Program-made: the position numbers and the translations under genes
Origin: Bin55 sp965205545
GTDB taxonomy: Bacteria; Pseudomonadota; Gammaproteobacteria; Pseudomonadales; Azotimanducaceae
Assembly: GCA_965205545.1 (NCBI GenBank)
Contig: OZ242170.1
Coordinates: 1,922,001-1,986,000 of the forward strand
Length of the DNA stretch: 64,000 nucleotides
Reading direction: 5' to 3'
Notes under the pieces: generated by a model
Databases searched by the model: none
Told to the model about the DNA's origin: nothing
Seen by the model: only the letters and a program-made list of their open reading frames with translations
Shown here: positions 44,546-53,605 of the stretch, in pieces
Position numbering within the stretch: the first letter of the stretch is position 1
How the letters are laid out: the number at the start of each line of letters is the position of its first letter

Positions 44546-45445
44546 TCACCCGCTCCATCCGGCACCACGAGCTGCATCTCTCACTAGCGAAATTCTCCGA
44601 TCTTCAGTTCTTCTTGCTATTGAAGACGCCAACTCACCTCTGATCTCTTCAACATACTGGGTGAACTCGTCCGAACTCAATGCTCGTGCACTCCGAGCAG
44701 CGCAATCGCGAAAGGATCCTCTCTCCATGCGACTCAGGAATTGGTCAATGATTTCTTTTTGTCGCATCGGTGCACGTACAGCACTAGGGAGACAAGCCAA
44801 GAGGACCGCCTTTAGCTGTTCAATGGCAGGGTCGAGTCCTTCCCCTTCGTAGATCTCGTAGATGACTTGGTCTGCTTCCTGAACCAAGTCATGATTCAAT
44901 CCGATTTCCTCTTTCATCCATTTGTTGACTTCTGGTCTCAAGATGGAGTGTCTGTTGTGGGACGCTAGAACCGAAAAGCCGAGTACAGCTGCCTGTGACA
45001 TGACATTTCTGTCTCCTAGCTGCCTGCTCGGTGTGAGAGATCTAAAGCATTTCTCAGGGATGTCCATGCTGATACGTTGCGCTTCAACGATTTGCTCAGC
45101 CGTCATTTTGACAACGCTCAGGCCACTCTCGGGCGAAGTGTTCGGGTTTGCAATTTGTGCGTCAAGTTCGTTGCGAACCCACATCCTTGTCGCCTCAGCT
45201 ACCGCCTCATAAATGTTCGCGCGAGCAAGGGCGGTGTAACTTGCACTCTTCCTGGATTCTTCTCCATCGAGAACTCTTGCCCAATGTGCAGTCTCATTGG
45301 TGGGCAGCTGTCCAAACATCTCTCGAGCCACAGCTGGGACTATGGGAACTTTTGCCCCCAGTCGCTCTAAGCTGCATAAGACAAACCGTCGATCAGTTGG
45401 AGCAACTACGACGCTGGAATCAAACGTAACGCCTTGCACTTGCAT
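44546..45445 (-). CDS. PIN-domain-like protein, probable toxin of a two-gene cassette
   Basis: A 299-residue protein whose N-terminal and central parts resemble a PIN ribonuclease fold: VTFDSSVVVAPTD with Asp9, then VPIVPAVAREMFG, and later GDRNVMSQAAVLGFSVLAS with a conserved acidic Asp and a His-rich strand. The C-terminal region is long and helical and not typical of small VapC toxins. The start is one base after the stop of a small upstream gene, so the pair looks like a coupled antitoxin-toxin cassette. Family assignment is tentative. Confidence 0.6.
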   Translation of the reverse strand: MQVQGVTFDSSVVVAPTDRRFVLCSLERLGAKVPIVPAVAREMFGQLPTNETAHWARVLDGEESRKSASYTALARANIYEAVAEATRMWVRNELDAQIANPNTSPESGLSVVKMTAEQIVEAQRISMDIPEKCFRSLTPSRQLGDRNVMSQAAVLGFSVLASHNRHSILRPEVNKWMKEEIGLNHDLVQEADQVIYEIYEGEGLDPAIEQLKAVLLACLPSAVRAPMRQKEIIDQFLSRMERGSFRDCAARSARALSSDEFTQYVEEIRGELASSIARRTEDRRISLVRDAARGAGWSG

Positions 45446-45446
45446 G

Positions 45447-45692
45447 TCAAATGCTCTCCAAGTCGCTCCATTGCTTGATTTTGGTCAATTGCTCTCTGCC
45501 GCTTGCTGTAAGGGAGAGACGTTCGATTTTCCAGTACGCGTTCAGGGTTTCTGGGTCCCGTTCCATTGGATGGGGTGTGTTTTGCAGACAACGCATGAGA
45601 CGTTTCGCTTCGGTCTCCCCAACCACTTCCGCTACGGCAGCTTGAATCAGATTCTCCCGACGTTCTTCGGTCTTCCTTGCTCTACTAACCAT
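45447..45692 (-). CDS. Small basic/acidic protein, possible antitoxin for the PIN gene
   Basis: An 81-residue protein beginning MVSRARKTEERRENLIQAAV and ending WSDLESI. The sequence is helical and charged. It precedes the PIN-like gene by one base on the same strand, which is the main evidence that it is a partner. I do not recognise a DNA-binding fold. Confidence 0.5.
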   Translation of the reverse strand: MVSRARKTEERRENLIQAAVAEVVGETEAKRLMRCLQNTPHPMERDPETLNAYWKIERLSLTASGREQLTKIKQWSDLESI

Positions 45693-45727
45693 CTTCTTAA
45701 TGACTCTTGTAGTACTTTTTTCGCCCG

Positions 45728-46140
45728 TTAGTCGCTGGATTTACTGACTAATTCGTTGGATGTTAGTTCAACGAGCCCTATCTCACCCAATGGTAGCGCA
45801 GCAATAGATTCGGTCAAGGGATACCTCTGATCACCAGGATAGACGATCCAGAGATGCTTGAGATGCAAATCTTTGAGTGCTATCGGTATCGATTTGGTAG
45901 TTCGGGGCACATCTGTGCACTTGAACTCAAAGCCCCATCGGCGCCCAGACCTATGGAGCAAGAGAGCAAGCGCGGTTCTACGTTGCGTCTTGCAGAAGTA
46001 GGATTCGATCGTTCCGATTCAGCTAACCTTCACTTGTTGCCGCTGCACCGGAGACTGTTGAAGCAATTGCCAAATCTACTACTTGATCGATTTCAAACCC
46101 ATCGGCCCGAAGAACTCACACCGTTCCACATTATGGAGAC
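45728..46140 (-). pseudogene. Decayed C-terminal part of a DUF4143 ATPase
   Basis: The last part of a reverse-strand frame carries the unmistakable family tail GRRWGFEFKCTDVPRTTKS, then HLKHLWIVYPGDQRYPL. Upstream, the frame is interrupted: an in-frame TGA near 46020, and the preceding family-like segment (DGFEIDQVVDLA) lies in a different frame. The expected acidic pair before the hydrophobic strand has become TALALLL, losing the usual E-L-D. No ATPase domain is visible, so only a C-terminal remnant survives. It lies between the PIN cassette and the third solenoid paralogue. The upstream boundary is approximate. Confidence 0.6.
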
Positions 46141-46338
46141 TGGCCATACGCCCAATGAAACGCTCCAATTGGTTTACGTCAAGTGCTTGGACTTACCAGC
46201 CAACCACCTAAACAACAGTGCATGTCCAATGGAGATATTCGAGGAGTACGCCCCGCTAATACGGCCTCAAGCTATTCCGGCAACGGTGCAAGAGAGAGCA
46301 TGGATCGATAGTGGTTGAGAAGTGTGGCCGTTACCGTA

Positions 46339-48288
46339 TCACTCGGAGTCCGACTTCAAGGCTTTCTTCAGCTGTAGTTCAGCCATCGACTGTTCGAGTG
46401 TCATGCGAACGACATCGAGTTTCATTGCACGTTGAGCTGGTGCGTCAATGGAGACTTCAAAGCTTCCGTGTACTGGGATTGAATCGCCGAAGAGGCTCGT
46501 CAAATGGTCAAGTTGATTCGCGTCTAACACTCTTGCATGAGAATTGTGGACCACAAGTTGGAGAGCGGCAAGCTCTTTTGAGCCACCATCGGACAAGCGA
46601 TCAAGCGATTCAAACAGCGAGTGGGGATCCTGTTGCGCCCAATGTCCGAATATAGAGATCAAATAGCTCGAACGACTATTCTCCGGCAACTGCCCGCTCA
46701 GCCTAAGCGCTCGGTCGAACTCACCATTCTCCACAAGCGCTTTACCGACGCTGCTGTATGCGCTTGTCTTGGTTCTTCCTTCACGAACTTTCGAGAGAAG
46801 CGCTACGGCCTTTTCCAAATCCACTTGAGCCAAGTCAACAATTATCACGGATTCCAGCCCATATCTAGAGTTGTAAAGCGGCAGGTTCATCGCCGTTTCC
46901 ATGGCGAGATCCGGATCGATCTGCACAACCTCGCGCAATACACGCGAAAGTACGTTGCGATGCTGAGCAACGTCGGAGAGTTCGACAGACAATGCCCAGT
47001 CTAGAGCAAGATAGACATCCTTCCTTGCCCAGCTGGACGCGATTGCGATTGCTAGTTCGGATTTCCTCTTCGAGTCTGTCAGATCTGACAGGTACTTGAC
47101 TGCTTCAGCTGGCGAGGAACGCGCCACTCCAAGCATGGCCTCTTGCTCAGCAGATGATTGCAGATTCTTGGGTAGACGCTCAAGGTTCTCAAAGAGATTT
47201 TGGGGATCTCGATTGGCCCATGCTCGCAAAGCTCGTTCCTGCAGGGTACGTTGCATGCTGTTCGCCTTGAGCGACCCGATGCGATCCATGGCGCCCATGG
47301 GATCCGATTGGGCCCAAGCTTCAACGATCGTGCGCAGCGCTGTCTCGCGCAAATCACGAGGCAACATCATTGCCTGATGGAAAGTCTCCTGTGGGTTTGA
47401 TCGTGCGATTCTGTGCAATGCTGATCTGACAATAGCCGAGCGTACATTTCGATCAGACAGCGACTCGTTGATTAAAGCGATCGCTTGGATCCCTTGCTGT
47501 TCCACCAAGGACTCTGCAATCTCGATCAGCGTGGCGAGTTGGGACACATTGTCTTGGTCATCATTGACGAGCTCTTGCCATGACTGATCCGGACTTTGAC
47601 TAGGTTCAGCTTCGATTAATTTGTCGTTCAGATCCAAAGCGTATTGTTCGTTACCCAGTTGCTTGGCGATCTGCCGTTGAAAGTCATCAGACAGATCGTC
47701 TCGCGTTCGAAGAATGCCCTGCAATGCAGCAAACCGGTATTGGTTCTCTAGAGACTTTGCATGTCTCACTGCACTATCCAAGTCGGCTATCGACCACTCT
47801 CCAAAAACAATCGCGACCATCGCATCGTGCCGGTAGTCGGGCAACGCAGAGATCTGCGAAAGCGCTCGCTTGGGGTTCAATGCACCCCATCGCTGGAAGA
47901 TTGACTGTTCGGCGCTGCTTCGGCGGTGCGGTGAGTCGATCTTCTGGGATTGCTCCAAAAATGACTGAAGATTTTCTTCTCTCGCGTTAAGCAGCAAATT
48001 GTGAAAAGCCACCGTCCCGGCAAAGTCTCCTGCTAGTCGCGATAATCCTTTCAAGCCAGAATTTTTGTTTTCCACTAACAAATCCGATGAATTAGAGTCA
48101 CCTTGACTTTGAGGGTCTTTTGGTGCACGATTTGTTAGTCCATCGCTTTCTATTGCATTCGCCTTGTCTAGAACCTGCTCCTGATCGGAGAGCAACGAGA
48201 ACCCAATCACGGCACCTGCGCCCGCAACCATTCCAATTACGACCAGCCCGACTGCACGAGCTGCAGTGCTTCGTTTAGATGAATTCAT
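46339..48288 (-). CDS. Membrane-anchored alpha-solenoid protein, paralogue 3
   Basis: A 649-residue protein with an N-terminal anchor (about residues 12-33) and a helical-repeat body. Shared features with the other two are FGEWSIADLDSAVRHAKSLE and GILRTRDDLSDDFQRQIAKQ at matching positions, and the repeat core in WAQSDPMGAMDRI, WANRDPQNLFENL and WAQQDPHSLFESL. It is separated from paralogue 2 by a PIN cassette and a decayed ATPase, which look like later insertions into a tandem array. Function unknown. Confidence 0.75.
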   Translation of the reverse strand: MNSSKRSTAARAVGLVVIGMVAGAGAVIGFSLLSDQEQVLDKANAIESDGLTNRAPKDPQSQGDSNSSDLLVENKNSGLKGLSRLAGDFAGTVAFHNLLLNAREENLQSFLEQSQKIDSPHRRSSAEQSIFQRWGALNPKRALSQISALPDYRHDAMVAIVFGEWSIADLDSAVRHAKSLENQYRFAALQGILRTRDDLSDDFQRQIAKQLGNEQYALDLNDKLIEAEPSQSPDQSWQELVNDDQDNVSQLATLIEIAESLVEQQGIQAIALINESLSDRNVRSAIVRSALHRIARSNPQETFHQAMMLPRDLRETALRTIVEAWAQSDPMGAMDRIGSLKANSMQRTLQERALRAWANRDPQNLFENLERLPKNLQSSAEQEAMLGVARSSPAEAVKYLSDLTDSKRKSELAIAIASSWARKDVYLALDWALSVELSDVAQHRNVLSRVLREVVQIDPDLAMETAMNLPLYNSRYGLESVIIVDLAQVDLEKAVALLSKVREGRTKTSAYSSVGKALVENGEFDRALRLSGQLPENSRSSYLISIFGHWAQQDPHSLFESLDRLSDGGSKELAALQLVVHNSHARVLDANQLDHLTSLFGDSIPVHGSFEVSIDAPAQRAMKLDVVRMTLEQSMAELQLKKALKSDSE

Positions 48289-49206
48289 TGAATGTCCGCC
48301 CGAACTGATGCCACTGTTCCGCAGTTAGATACTACCAGTGATCGCTAAGTTTCGTTCAAACTAGATAGAGTTACCAGCGGTGGTCGTCTGATGGCATTGT
48401 TGACTACATACGGTTCCAGAAATGGGTCGCGCCCCTCATTCGGCAACGAGCCAGCAAGACACGCCAAGCGGCACAAATAGCGACCTCAGCGGACGTTCGT
48501 TCTCAAACAACTATTCCAAAAGTCTGTTTCTTTAGACCGAGAGTGCGTCGTCATTCCAAGTCTCCGATCGGACCTCGTTGGTCGCAAACTTTCGGATCTG
48601 TAAGGAGAAGATTGACTAAATTGTCCAACTTCCTTCACCAACGAAGTTGAAACTGTAGAGTCCAAATGATCTATGCATATCGTCCCCAATCGATTTCGCC
48701 AGCCACCCGGTCAACAACCAATGCCTTGACGCGATTAATCTCTTGAAATCCATGCTTGCCAAACCGCGTTAAGCCGCTTGAAGAATTGCAACTGATCGCG
48801 GTCGAGCAATTTTCTCGGGCTTGCGCAATCATCTGCAATGCTGCAAGCTTATCTGCGCACCAAGGTACTTGATCTACTCCGCAATATTGCCCAAGTCGGT
48901 ATTCGACCTAACAGCTAGTCGCGATCAGAATCTCTTGCGGATGAGCGGGAACAACAGAGGTGCTGGATGTTGACTTGCGCTTATTCGTGAGGTTGAAGCA
49001 ATCCGCTCATGCAGTGCCTACTGCAACAAATCGGTGCTAGACACTCGAGTTGAGATCAATGCTCCAATCTATACTTAAGAGAGACTGTTGCGATCGTAGA
49101 AACGTTCAATAGGATGGCTTCTTTCGTCGATTTGAAATCGAAGCTATATCGTCAACAGCAGCCTGGATTTACCCACGATTAACCAATACAAGGAGACGCA
49201 AGTTTG
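48289..49206. other. Long intergenic region, nothing recognised
   Basis: About 900 bases. Short reverse-strand frames between 48480 and 48790 are broken by stops, and none matches a known family. Upstream of the next gene, AGGAG at 49191-49195 serves as its ribosome-binding site. No RNA gene or repeat is apparent. It may contain decayed coding DNA. Confidence 0.45.
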
Positions 49207-49668
49207 ATGAGCAAGTCCGTATACCTTGCCAACGCCTACGGTTTCTCGCCACTGGATAGGGAAACGCTGAATAAGCTGGTAGCAAGACTTCAGTCTTTGG
49301 GTTTGGTCGTATACGAACCATTCGAGCGCAACAATCAAATTGACAGAAGCACAAACGGATGGGCTTACCACATCGGCCAAGCAGATGTTTCCGACGTAAG
49401 GAACGCTGACGGGATTGTTGCCGTAGTGAACGGGGTTCCGCCGGACGAGGGTGTCGTTTTCGAGCTTGGACTCGCCACCGCTTGGGGAAAGGCCATATTT
49501 CTCTTTCGGGATGACACTCGCACCTGCACTCCTTGCGAGGACTATCCCCTCAATCTAATGCTGTTCACCGGACTACCAAAAGTGGGATGGGAACGATACT
49601 GCTTCTCATCTCTTGATGAACTATCGGACCCAAACAAAGCTCTCGTGGAGTGGATTGACCAGCGTTGA
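49207..49668 (+). CDS. Nucleoside 2-deoxyribosyltransferase-like protein
   Basis: A 153-residue protein of the nucleoside 2-deoxyribosyltransferase fold. It has an N-terminal VYLANAYGFSPLDRE strand, a central DGIVAVVNGVPPDEGVVFELG with the likely catalytic Glu, and ATAWGKAIFLFRDDTRT. The family cleaves or exchanges N-glycosidic bonds of deoxynucleosides; related proteins also act on other nucleotides, so the substrate is uncertain. A TTG three bases upstream has better spacing from AGGAG (eight bases) than the ATG (eleven). No operon partner. Confidence 0.82.
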   Translation: MSKSVYLANAYGFSPLDRETLNKLVARLQSLGLVVYEPFERNNQIDRSTNGWAYHIGQADVSDVRNADGIVAVVNGVPPDEGVVFELGLATAWGKAIFLFRDDTRTCTPCEDYPLNLMLFTGLPKVGWERYCFSSLDELSDPNKALVEWIDQR

Positions 49669-49901
49669 GCACAAAGTGCACATCAACTCATGTCCGGGCG
49701 ACCGTGACGATTCATTGAACTCACAATGAAGTTGCGGCTTCCGTTGCGACATGGCACTTTACGATCCTGACCAGTCCAAAGAAACTGCGTCAGCCGAGGA
49801 CGCCCGGAAGTCTAAGAGTCTGACGTTCTCACCTGCTAACATGTCGACCGCTTTGTGAGCTTTTGGTTAGAACGAACAAGAAGAACTAAGGCAAGAAAGG
49901 C

Positions 49902-50702
49902 ATGAAGGCGACTCATAGATCATTCCACATTCAGGCAACAAAAGCCCTTGCCGCCATCGGTATGGTGCTTGTTTCTCTACCGGTGCTCGCTGGAGATTAC
50001 TTCGTGCGATTCGGAGTGGCTCTGGACCAAGCTAGCGACACAGTGTTCACAGACCGCAACTGCCTAAATCTATACCCGTACGCACTATACGGGTGTGGAA
50101 CCGGCGGAGACGGGCATCCCTACCGCTCCGACGGTGGATTCAAATCAGCATCAGCTTTCGAACTTGGTCTGGGATACTCTGCAACTCCGCGATTTCGAGC
50201 AGAGATCGTCGCAGAGAAGCGGCGTCAGAGCGAATTCGTCGGATTGGCAAATTTCCTTCAACCGGGAGAGCAACAAGATGTCGTTGCGTCAGTCGAATCG
50301 ACTCTAGGTCTCCTGGTCGTTCATATGGATTTGACAGATCGAACGAGCTCACGCTTCGGCGGGATCACGCCGTTTGTGGGAGTTGGATTCGGATTAGTCC
50401 GAAATGAATGCAGCGACATGCGTATGGACTTTCCCAGAACGATCACAACCGTCCCTGGAGACGCACGAACGAATTTTGCTGGTGTTCTTGCAATGGGTTT
50501 GTCATTCGCTTTGAACCGACAACGGACAATGTTGGACTTGACGTGGCGATACACGAATCTCGGGGAGATTCGAACAGCCCGCGACGTCGGACAAGTTGCC
50601 TGGCGAAGCGGTAGTCGGGAACCCTTGCTCCTTGATTTGGACTTGACTCGTGGAAGATTGAAGAGCCAAGGGTTCAAGCTCTCCCTGCGTCATACCCTAT
50701 AG
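49902..50702 (+). CDS. Outer-membrane beta-barrel protein, small
   Basis: A 266-residue protein with a signal peptide (cleavage probably after PVLAG) and alternating-residue strands typical of an eight-stranded OmpW/OmpX-like barrel: YFVRFGVALDQ, AFELGLGYSAT, ITPFVGVGFGLV, MLDLTWRYTNLG, FKLSLRHTL. The two early cysteine pairs (NCLNLYPYALYGCG) may form a disulphide in an extracellular loop. A hairpin terminator follows. Role unknown. Confidence 0.75.
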   Translation: MKATHRSFHIQATKALAAIGMVLVSLPVLAGDYFVRFGVALDQASDTVFTDRNCLNLYPYALYGCGTGGDGHPYRSDGGFKSASAFELGLGYSATPRFRAEIVAEKRRQSEFVGLANFLQPGEQQDVVASVESTLGLLVVHMDLTDRTSSRFGGITPFVGVGFGLVRNECSDMRMDFPRTITTVPGDARTNFAGVLAMGLSFALNRQRTMLDLTWRYTNLGEIRTARDVGQVAWRSGSREPLLLDLDLTRGRLKSQGFKLSLRHTL

Positions 50703-50706
50703 CGGA

Positions 50707-50729
50707 CGGTCACGCATGAAGCGTGACCG
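50707..50729 (+). terminator. Strong hairpin after the beta-barrel gene
   Basis: CGGTCACGC-ATGAA-GCGTGACCG is a perfect nine-base stem with a five-base loop, five bases after the stop codon. It lacks a T tract. As it lies between convergent genes it may serve both strands. Confidence 0.6.
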
Positions 50730-50788
50730 CAAACTTACCGCTATGAGCTCTTGACGTGCTGTGGGCGTTGAGAGCGATTTAGAGTGCT

Positions 50789-51388
50789 TTAGAAACTCCA
50801 GCCCAATCCCACGGAAATTCCTGTCGCATCTCCTTCGCCTTCAATAGACTTGGAGAAGAACGCTGCCAATGCCAACCCATTGTTCAGCACCGTATAGCCC
50901 CCAATTGATACTGCACGATATTCGTCATCGACTCCCAGCGCCGCTACTTGGATCCGTCGATCTTTACGGCCAATCCACAATCCTGCATCTATCGACGACT
51001 CGCTATCGGATGCATCTGCCAATCCTAGACCTGTGACGCCCCAGTCAATGTCTGTGTTTGTTCGAGCTAGCCTCACAAAGGGAGTCAACCAATTGTTGAA
51101 GTTGAACCCTAGAGATAAGTCAAGCGTTCTAGATTGAGTCTCGAAGTCGATGCAGAAATCCAGTTGGCAGAGTTCGTCTTCGCCTCTGGCCCCACCAGCG
51201 CCTATGGCCCAAAAAAGGTCACCCTCAAAATTGGCATACATGAAATTCAGTCCGCCCACTTCAAAGTCGATGCTGGCTTCCTCATCGTCAACGGTCGCAT
51301 GGGAGTAGGCGCCGAGAACCAGTTGGTCCGCGGATAACGGTAATGCGAATGTTAGTAACGCCAATATTGGGGCTATTAGCAATTTCAT
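50789..51388 (-). CDS. Outer-membrane protein, YfaZ-like beta-barrel
   Basis: A 199-residue protein. Start ATG preceded by GGGAG; an in-frame extension to 51499 is not needed. The signal peptide (KLLIAPILALLTFALPLSAD) is followed by barrel strands: VGGLNFMYANF, FWAIGAGGARG, LDLSLGFNFNNWL, IDAGLWIGRK, and ends TGISVGLGWSF with terminal Phe. The single cysteine pair CQLDFC may form a loop disulphide. The pattern resembles the YfaZ group. Function unknown. Confidence 0.7.
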   Translation of the reverse strand: MKLLIAPILALLTFALPLSADQLVLGAYSHATVDDEEASIDFEVGGLNFMYANFEGDLFWAIGAGGARGEDELCQLDFCIDFETQSRTLDLSLGFNFNNWLTPFVRLARTNTDIDWGVTGLGLADASDSESSIDAGLWIGRKDRRIQVAALGVDDEYRAVSIGGYTVLNNGLALAAFFSKSIEGEGDATGISVGLGWSF

Positions 51389-51579
51389 GGTTGTCTCCCT
51401 CGGTTTCGTCGATGTAAATGTGTTACGTGTGCGAATTCCAGTCATGTTCCTGGTCTCCTTTGTTGTCTGTTCTGATCGCTGATCAATTCTTGCGGGCACG
51501 TCCGTTCGTTACCCAAGGCACATGTGGCAGCAAAGGTACATGTTAGGTTAAACCCTCTTTCCAATAAAAATGCGTTTGT

Positions 51580-52128
51580 TTAGCTATGTTCGCCGCGCTC
51601 GGACTCGGCGCCATGCTCTCCCGATTCCCTGCCGCTATGTTCGCCGTCTCCTTCCGCACCGCCGTGTTCACCTGAGCCCTGTTTCCCTACTTCGGGGTGA
51701 GCTCCCCACGTTTCGAATTTCTGGTCGTTTGCTGGCAGTGTCACCGACATCTTCTGATTTGGCTCGAGATCCTGCGGTTTCGTTGGTCCCAGTTCAGTAC
51801 CGTTGGAGAGGTGCACCTCGACGCGAACGTTAGTCAATTTCGCGTTGGTGGTGTTCTCTACATGACCAGTGAAGTTTTGGATTTTCGGGTCGTACTTCAA
51901 AACTAGGCGGGCGCCGTTTCTAGTCTCATCGAACGTCTCGTCAATTTGGTATTGAGTGCCTGACTCCTCGCCTTCGGAATCAATGCTTTCTCCTTCGGAC
52001 TCACCATTTGCATTCGCCCAGCAGGTGGCAATCCCAAGCACTAGAGCAATTGCGAATATCTGAGCACCGACGTGCAAATTGGGGCGTGTCGTATTGCGTA
52101 AGGTCAATAGTCTCTCCTTGCAAATCAC
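51580..52128 (-). CDS. Secreted protein with a beta-sandwich domain and acidic His/Gly-rich tail
   Basis: A 182-residue exported protein. A hydrophobic signal segment (QIFAIALVLGIATCWANA) is followed by an acidic spacer, then a predicted beta-sandwich (YDPKIQNFTGHVENTTN, LTNVRVEVHLSNGTELGP, LEPNQKMSVTLPA) resembling FxLYD-type domains. The last 40 residues are low-complexity, made of GEHSG/GEHGA-type repeats rich in Glu, His and Gly, a composition often linked to divalent-metal binding. The start used is at the upstream ATG; a slightly later start is possible. Function unknown. Confidence 0.6.
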   Translation of the reverse strand: MICKERLLTLRNTTRPNLHVGAQIFAIALVLGIATCWANANGESEGESIDSEGEESGTQYQIDETFDETRNGARLVLKYDPKIQNFTGHVENTTNAKLTNVRVEVHLSNGTELGPTKPQDLEPNQKMSVTLPANDQKFETWGAHPEVGKQGSGEHGGAEGDGEHSGRESGEHGAESERGEHS

Positions 52129-52438
52129 CTCTACAACCGGCGAAGGTTAGGCAAGGTGTTGGGTCAGCGGGACCGACTTACGGTGGACGTGCCTACAAAG
52201 TGTTTGCGCGAGGCCTCAAAAGTGGACCAAAACCACTGACCGTCTACCCACTAAAACCTTGCATTGAGTAGAACAATTAATGGTCGGTTGTTTGGACATA
52301 GTAGGGTGTAATCAGTTCCTAGAGCGATTGTCGTTCGCTTGAATTGAACATCTTGGAGAGGGAATTCCTAGACTTCTCGACAGCCAAGCAATAAACCACA
52401 GCAAGAGCTACGCGTGCCACAGATCGATCTTCTAAGCT
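52129..52438. other. Intergenic region, nothing recognised
   Basis: About 310 bases between the acidic exported protein and the dioxygenase. No protein, RNA or repeat recognised. Confidence 0.5.
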
Positions 52439-53527
52439 CTATAGCGTGATGTCTCTCTGCCAGTATTCATACCCGTCGCGACTGATTTCGGCACGTGTAC
52501 ATTCATTCCAATTCGATTCGCCGATGAAACTCCCCTTATAGCTGAAGGGAATCTCGTCTGGACGATTCTGACGCCGCGCGTCAATGGCCAATGGGATCAT
52601 TCGAGCGCGCCTGAGCACGTAGTCCTCCGTATACGTGATTTTTTTCGTCTCGGCTCCCGGAATCTTGAAAGCATGTACGTTGGTCGTGGTCGCCCCGATG
52701 GCGGAATCGCGCTTGTGAAAGCCCAGCAACACCGTTACGCGGCGTTCGGTCGACCGATTGGGAAATGAACCATGCAATGAGCTGCGACTGACGATGCCGC
52801 AGTCTCCAGGTGCGAGCAATACAGGCACGGCGTTGGGCAAGCGTTCAGTGATAGGCGGAAACTGTCCGCCGTTTGCCCGCAACCAATTGCGATGGCTGCC
52901 TGGCACAACCCACAAGCAGTTGTCGGCTGTGCAATGCGATAACGCCATGCTCATGTTGTAGCCATGGCACTTGCCGGAGCCGTCTGGCTGTTCAAGACTT
53001 ACGCCCTCTTCGGTCCAATGAGTGCGACCGTCCTGATGCCAACGAGTGGGGAAACCATCGTGGGGCGCCTTGTAGAAGATTGCCTCATGAAACGGCACGA
53101 AGTCCGGTCCATACAAACTCTCTGCGATAGTGAGAATCTTCGGGTGTGCATACAGGCGAAGCGTCGACTCCATATAGATGAACGGATGGGACAGTAGGTA
53201 GACACGGGCCGCTGCGTCAGGATCCTCTTCATCCTCGACCATGGTGAAATAGCCGCTGAATGGCGAAGGCCGACCGTGCTGGTCAGTATCCCCACCCAAT
53301 GTCGTTGGAGCGTTGTCGAGAAGAGCGTCGAACTCGCCTGTCAATTCGCGGAGTTCTTGGTCGTCTAGAACGTCTGTGAAGACGTAGAATCCTGTTCGAC
53401 GATACGCGGCGAGAATCTCTGGCAGGAGATGACCATCGTCGTCGAGACGGATGGGTCCCCGATTACCTAAAGAATTTGCGCGTGCGACTCCCGTCGCAGC
53501 ATACTCCTCCCAAGTCGCTTCTGTCAT
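52439..53527 (-). CDS. PhyH-family Fe(II)/2-oxoglutarate dioxygenase
   Basis: A 362-residue member of the phytanoyl-CoA dioxygenase family, which hydroxylates diverse small molecules. The iron-binding facial triad is visible as His and Asp in RWHQDGRTHW and a distal His in SSLHGSFPNRS. The arginine in ERRVTVLLGFHKR probably binds the 2-oxoglutarate carboxylate. It stands alone, 78 bases after the symporter gene on the same strand, so uptake and modification of a shared substrate are possible. I do not see evidence that its substrate is a sterol. Confidence 0.85.
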   Translation of the reverse strand: MTEATWEEYAATGVARANSLGNRGPIRLDDDGHLLPEILAAYRRTGFYVFTDVLDDQELRELTGEFDALLDNAPTTLGGDTDQHGRPSPFSGYFTMVEDEEDPDAAARVYLLSHPFIYMESTLRLYAHPKILTIAESLYGPDFVPFHEAIFYKAPHDGFPTRWHQDGRTHWTEEGVSLEQPDGSGKCHGYNMSMALSHCTADNCLWVVPGSHRNWLRANGGQFPPITERLPNAVPVLLAPGDCGIVSRSSLHGSFPNRSTERRVTVLLGFHKRDSAIGATTTNVHAFKIPGAETKKITYTEDYVLRRARMIPLAIDARRQNRPDEIPFSYKGSFIGESNWNECTRAEISRDGYEYWQRDITL

Positions 53528-53605
53528 CTGAATTCTTCTGAGCCCCGATTGCGAGGAATTTGATTTTAGTAGCCTGAACTAACTGGATCAAACTAAGATT
53601 TCAGA

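Noticed and set aside
45854..46318. Plus-strand 154-residue frame between the PIN cassette and solenoid 3
   Set aside because: The reverse strand encodes a recognisable DUF4143 tail; the plus-strand product matches nothing.
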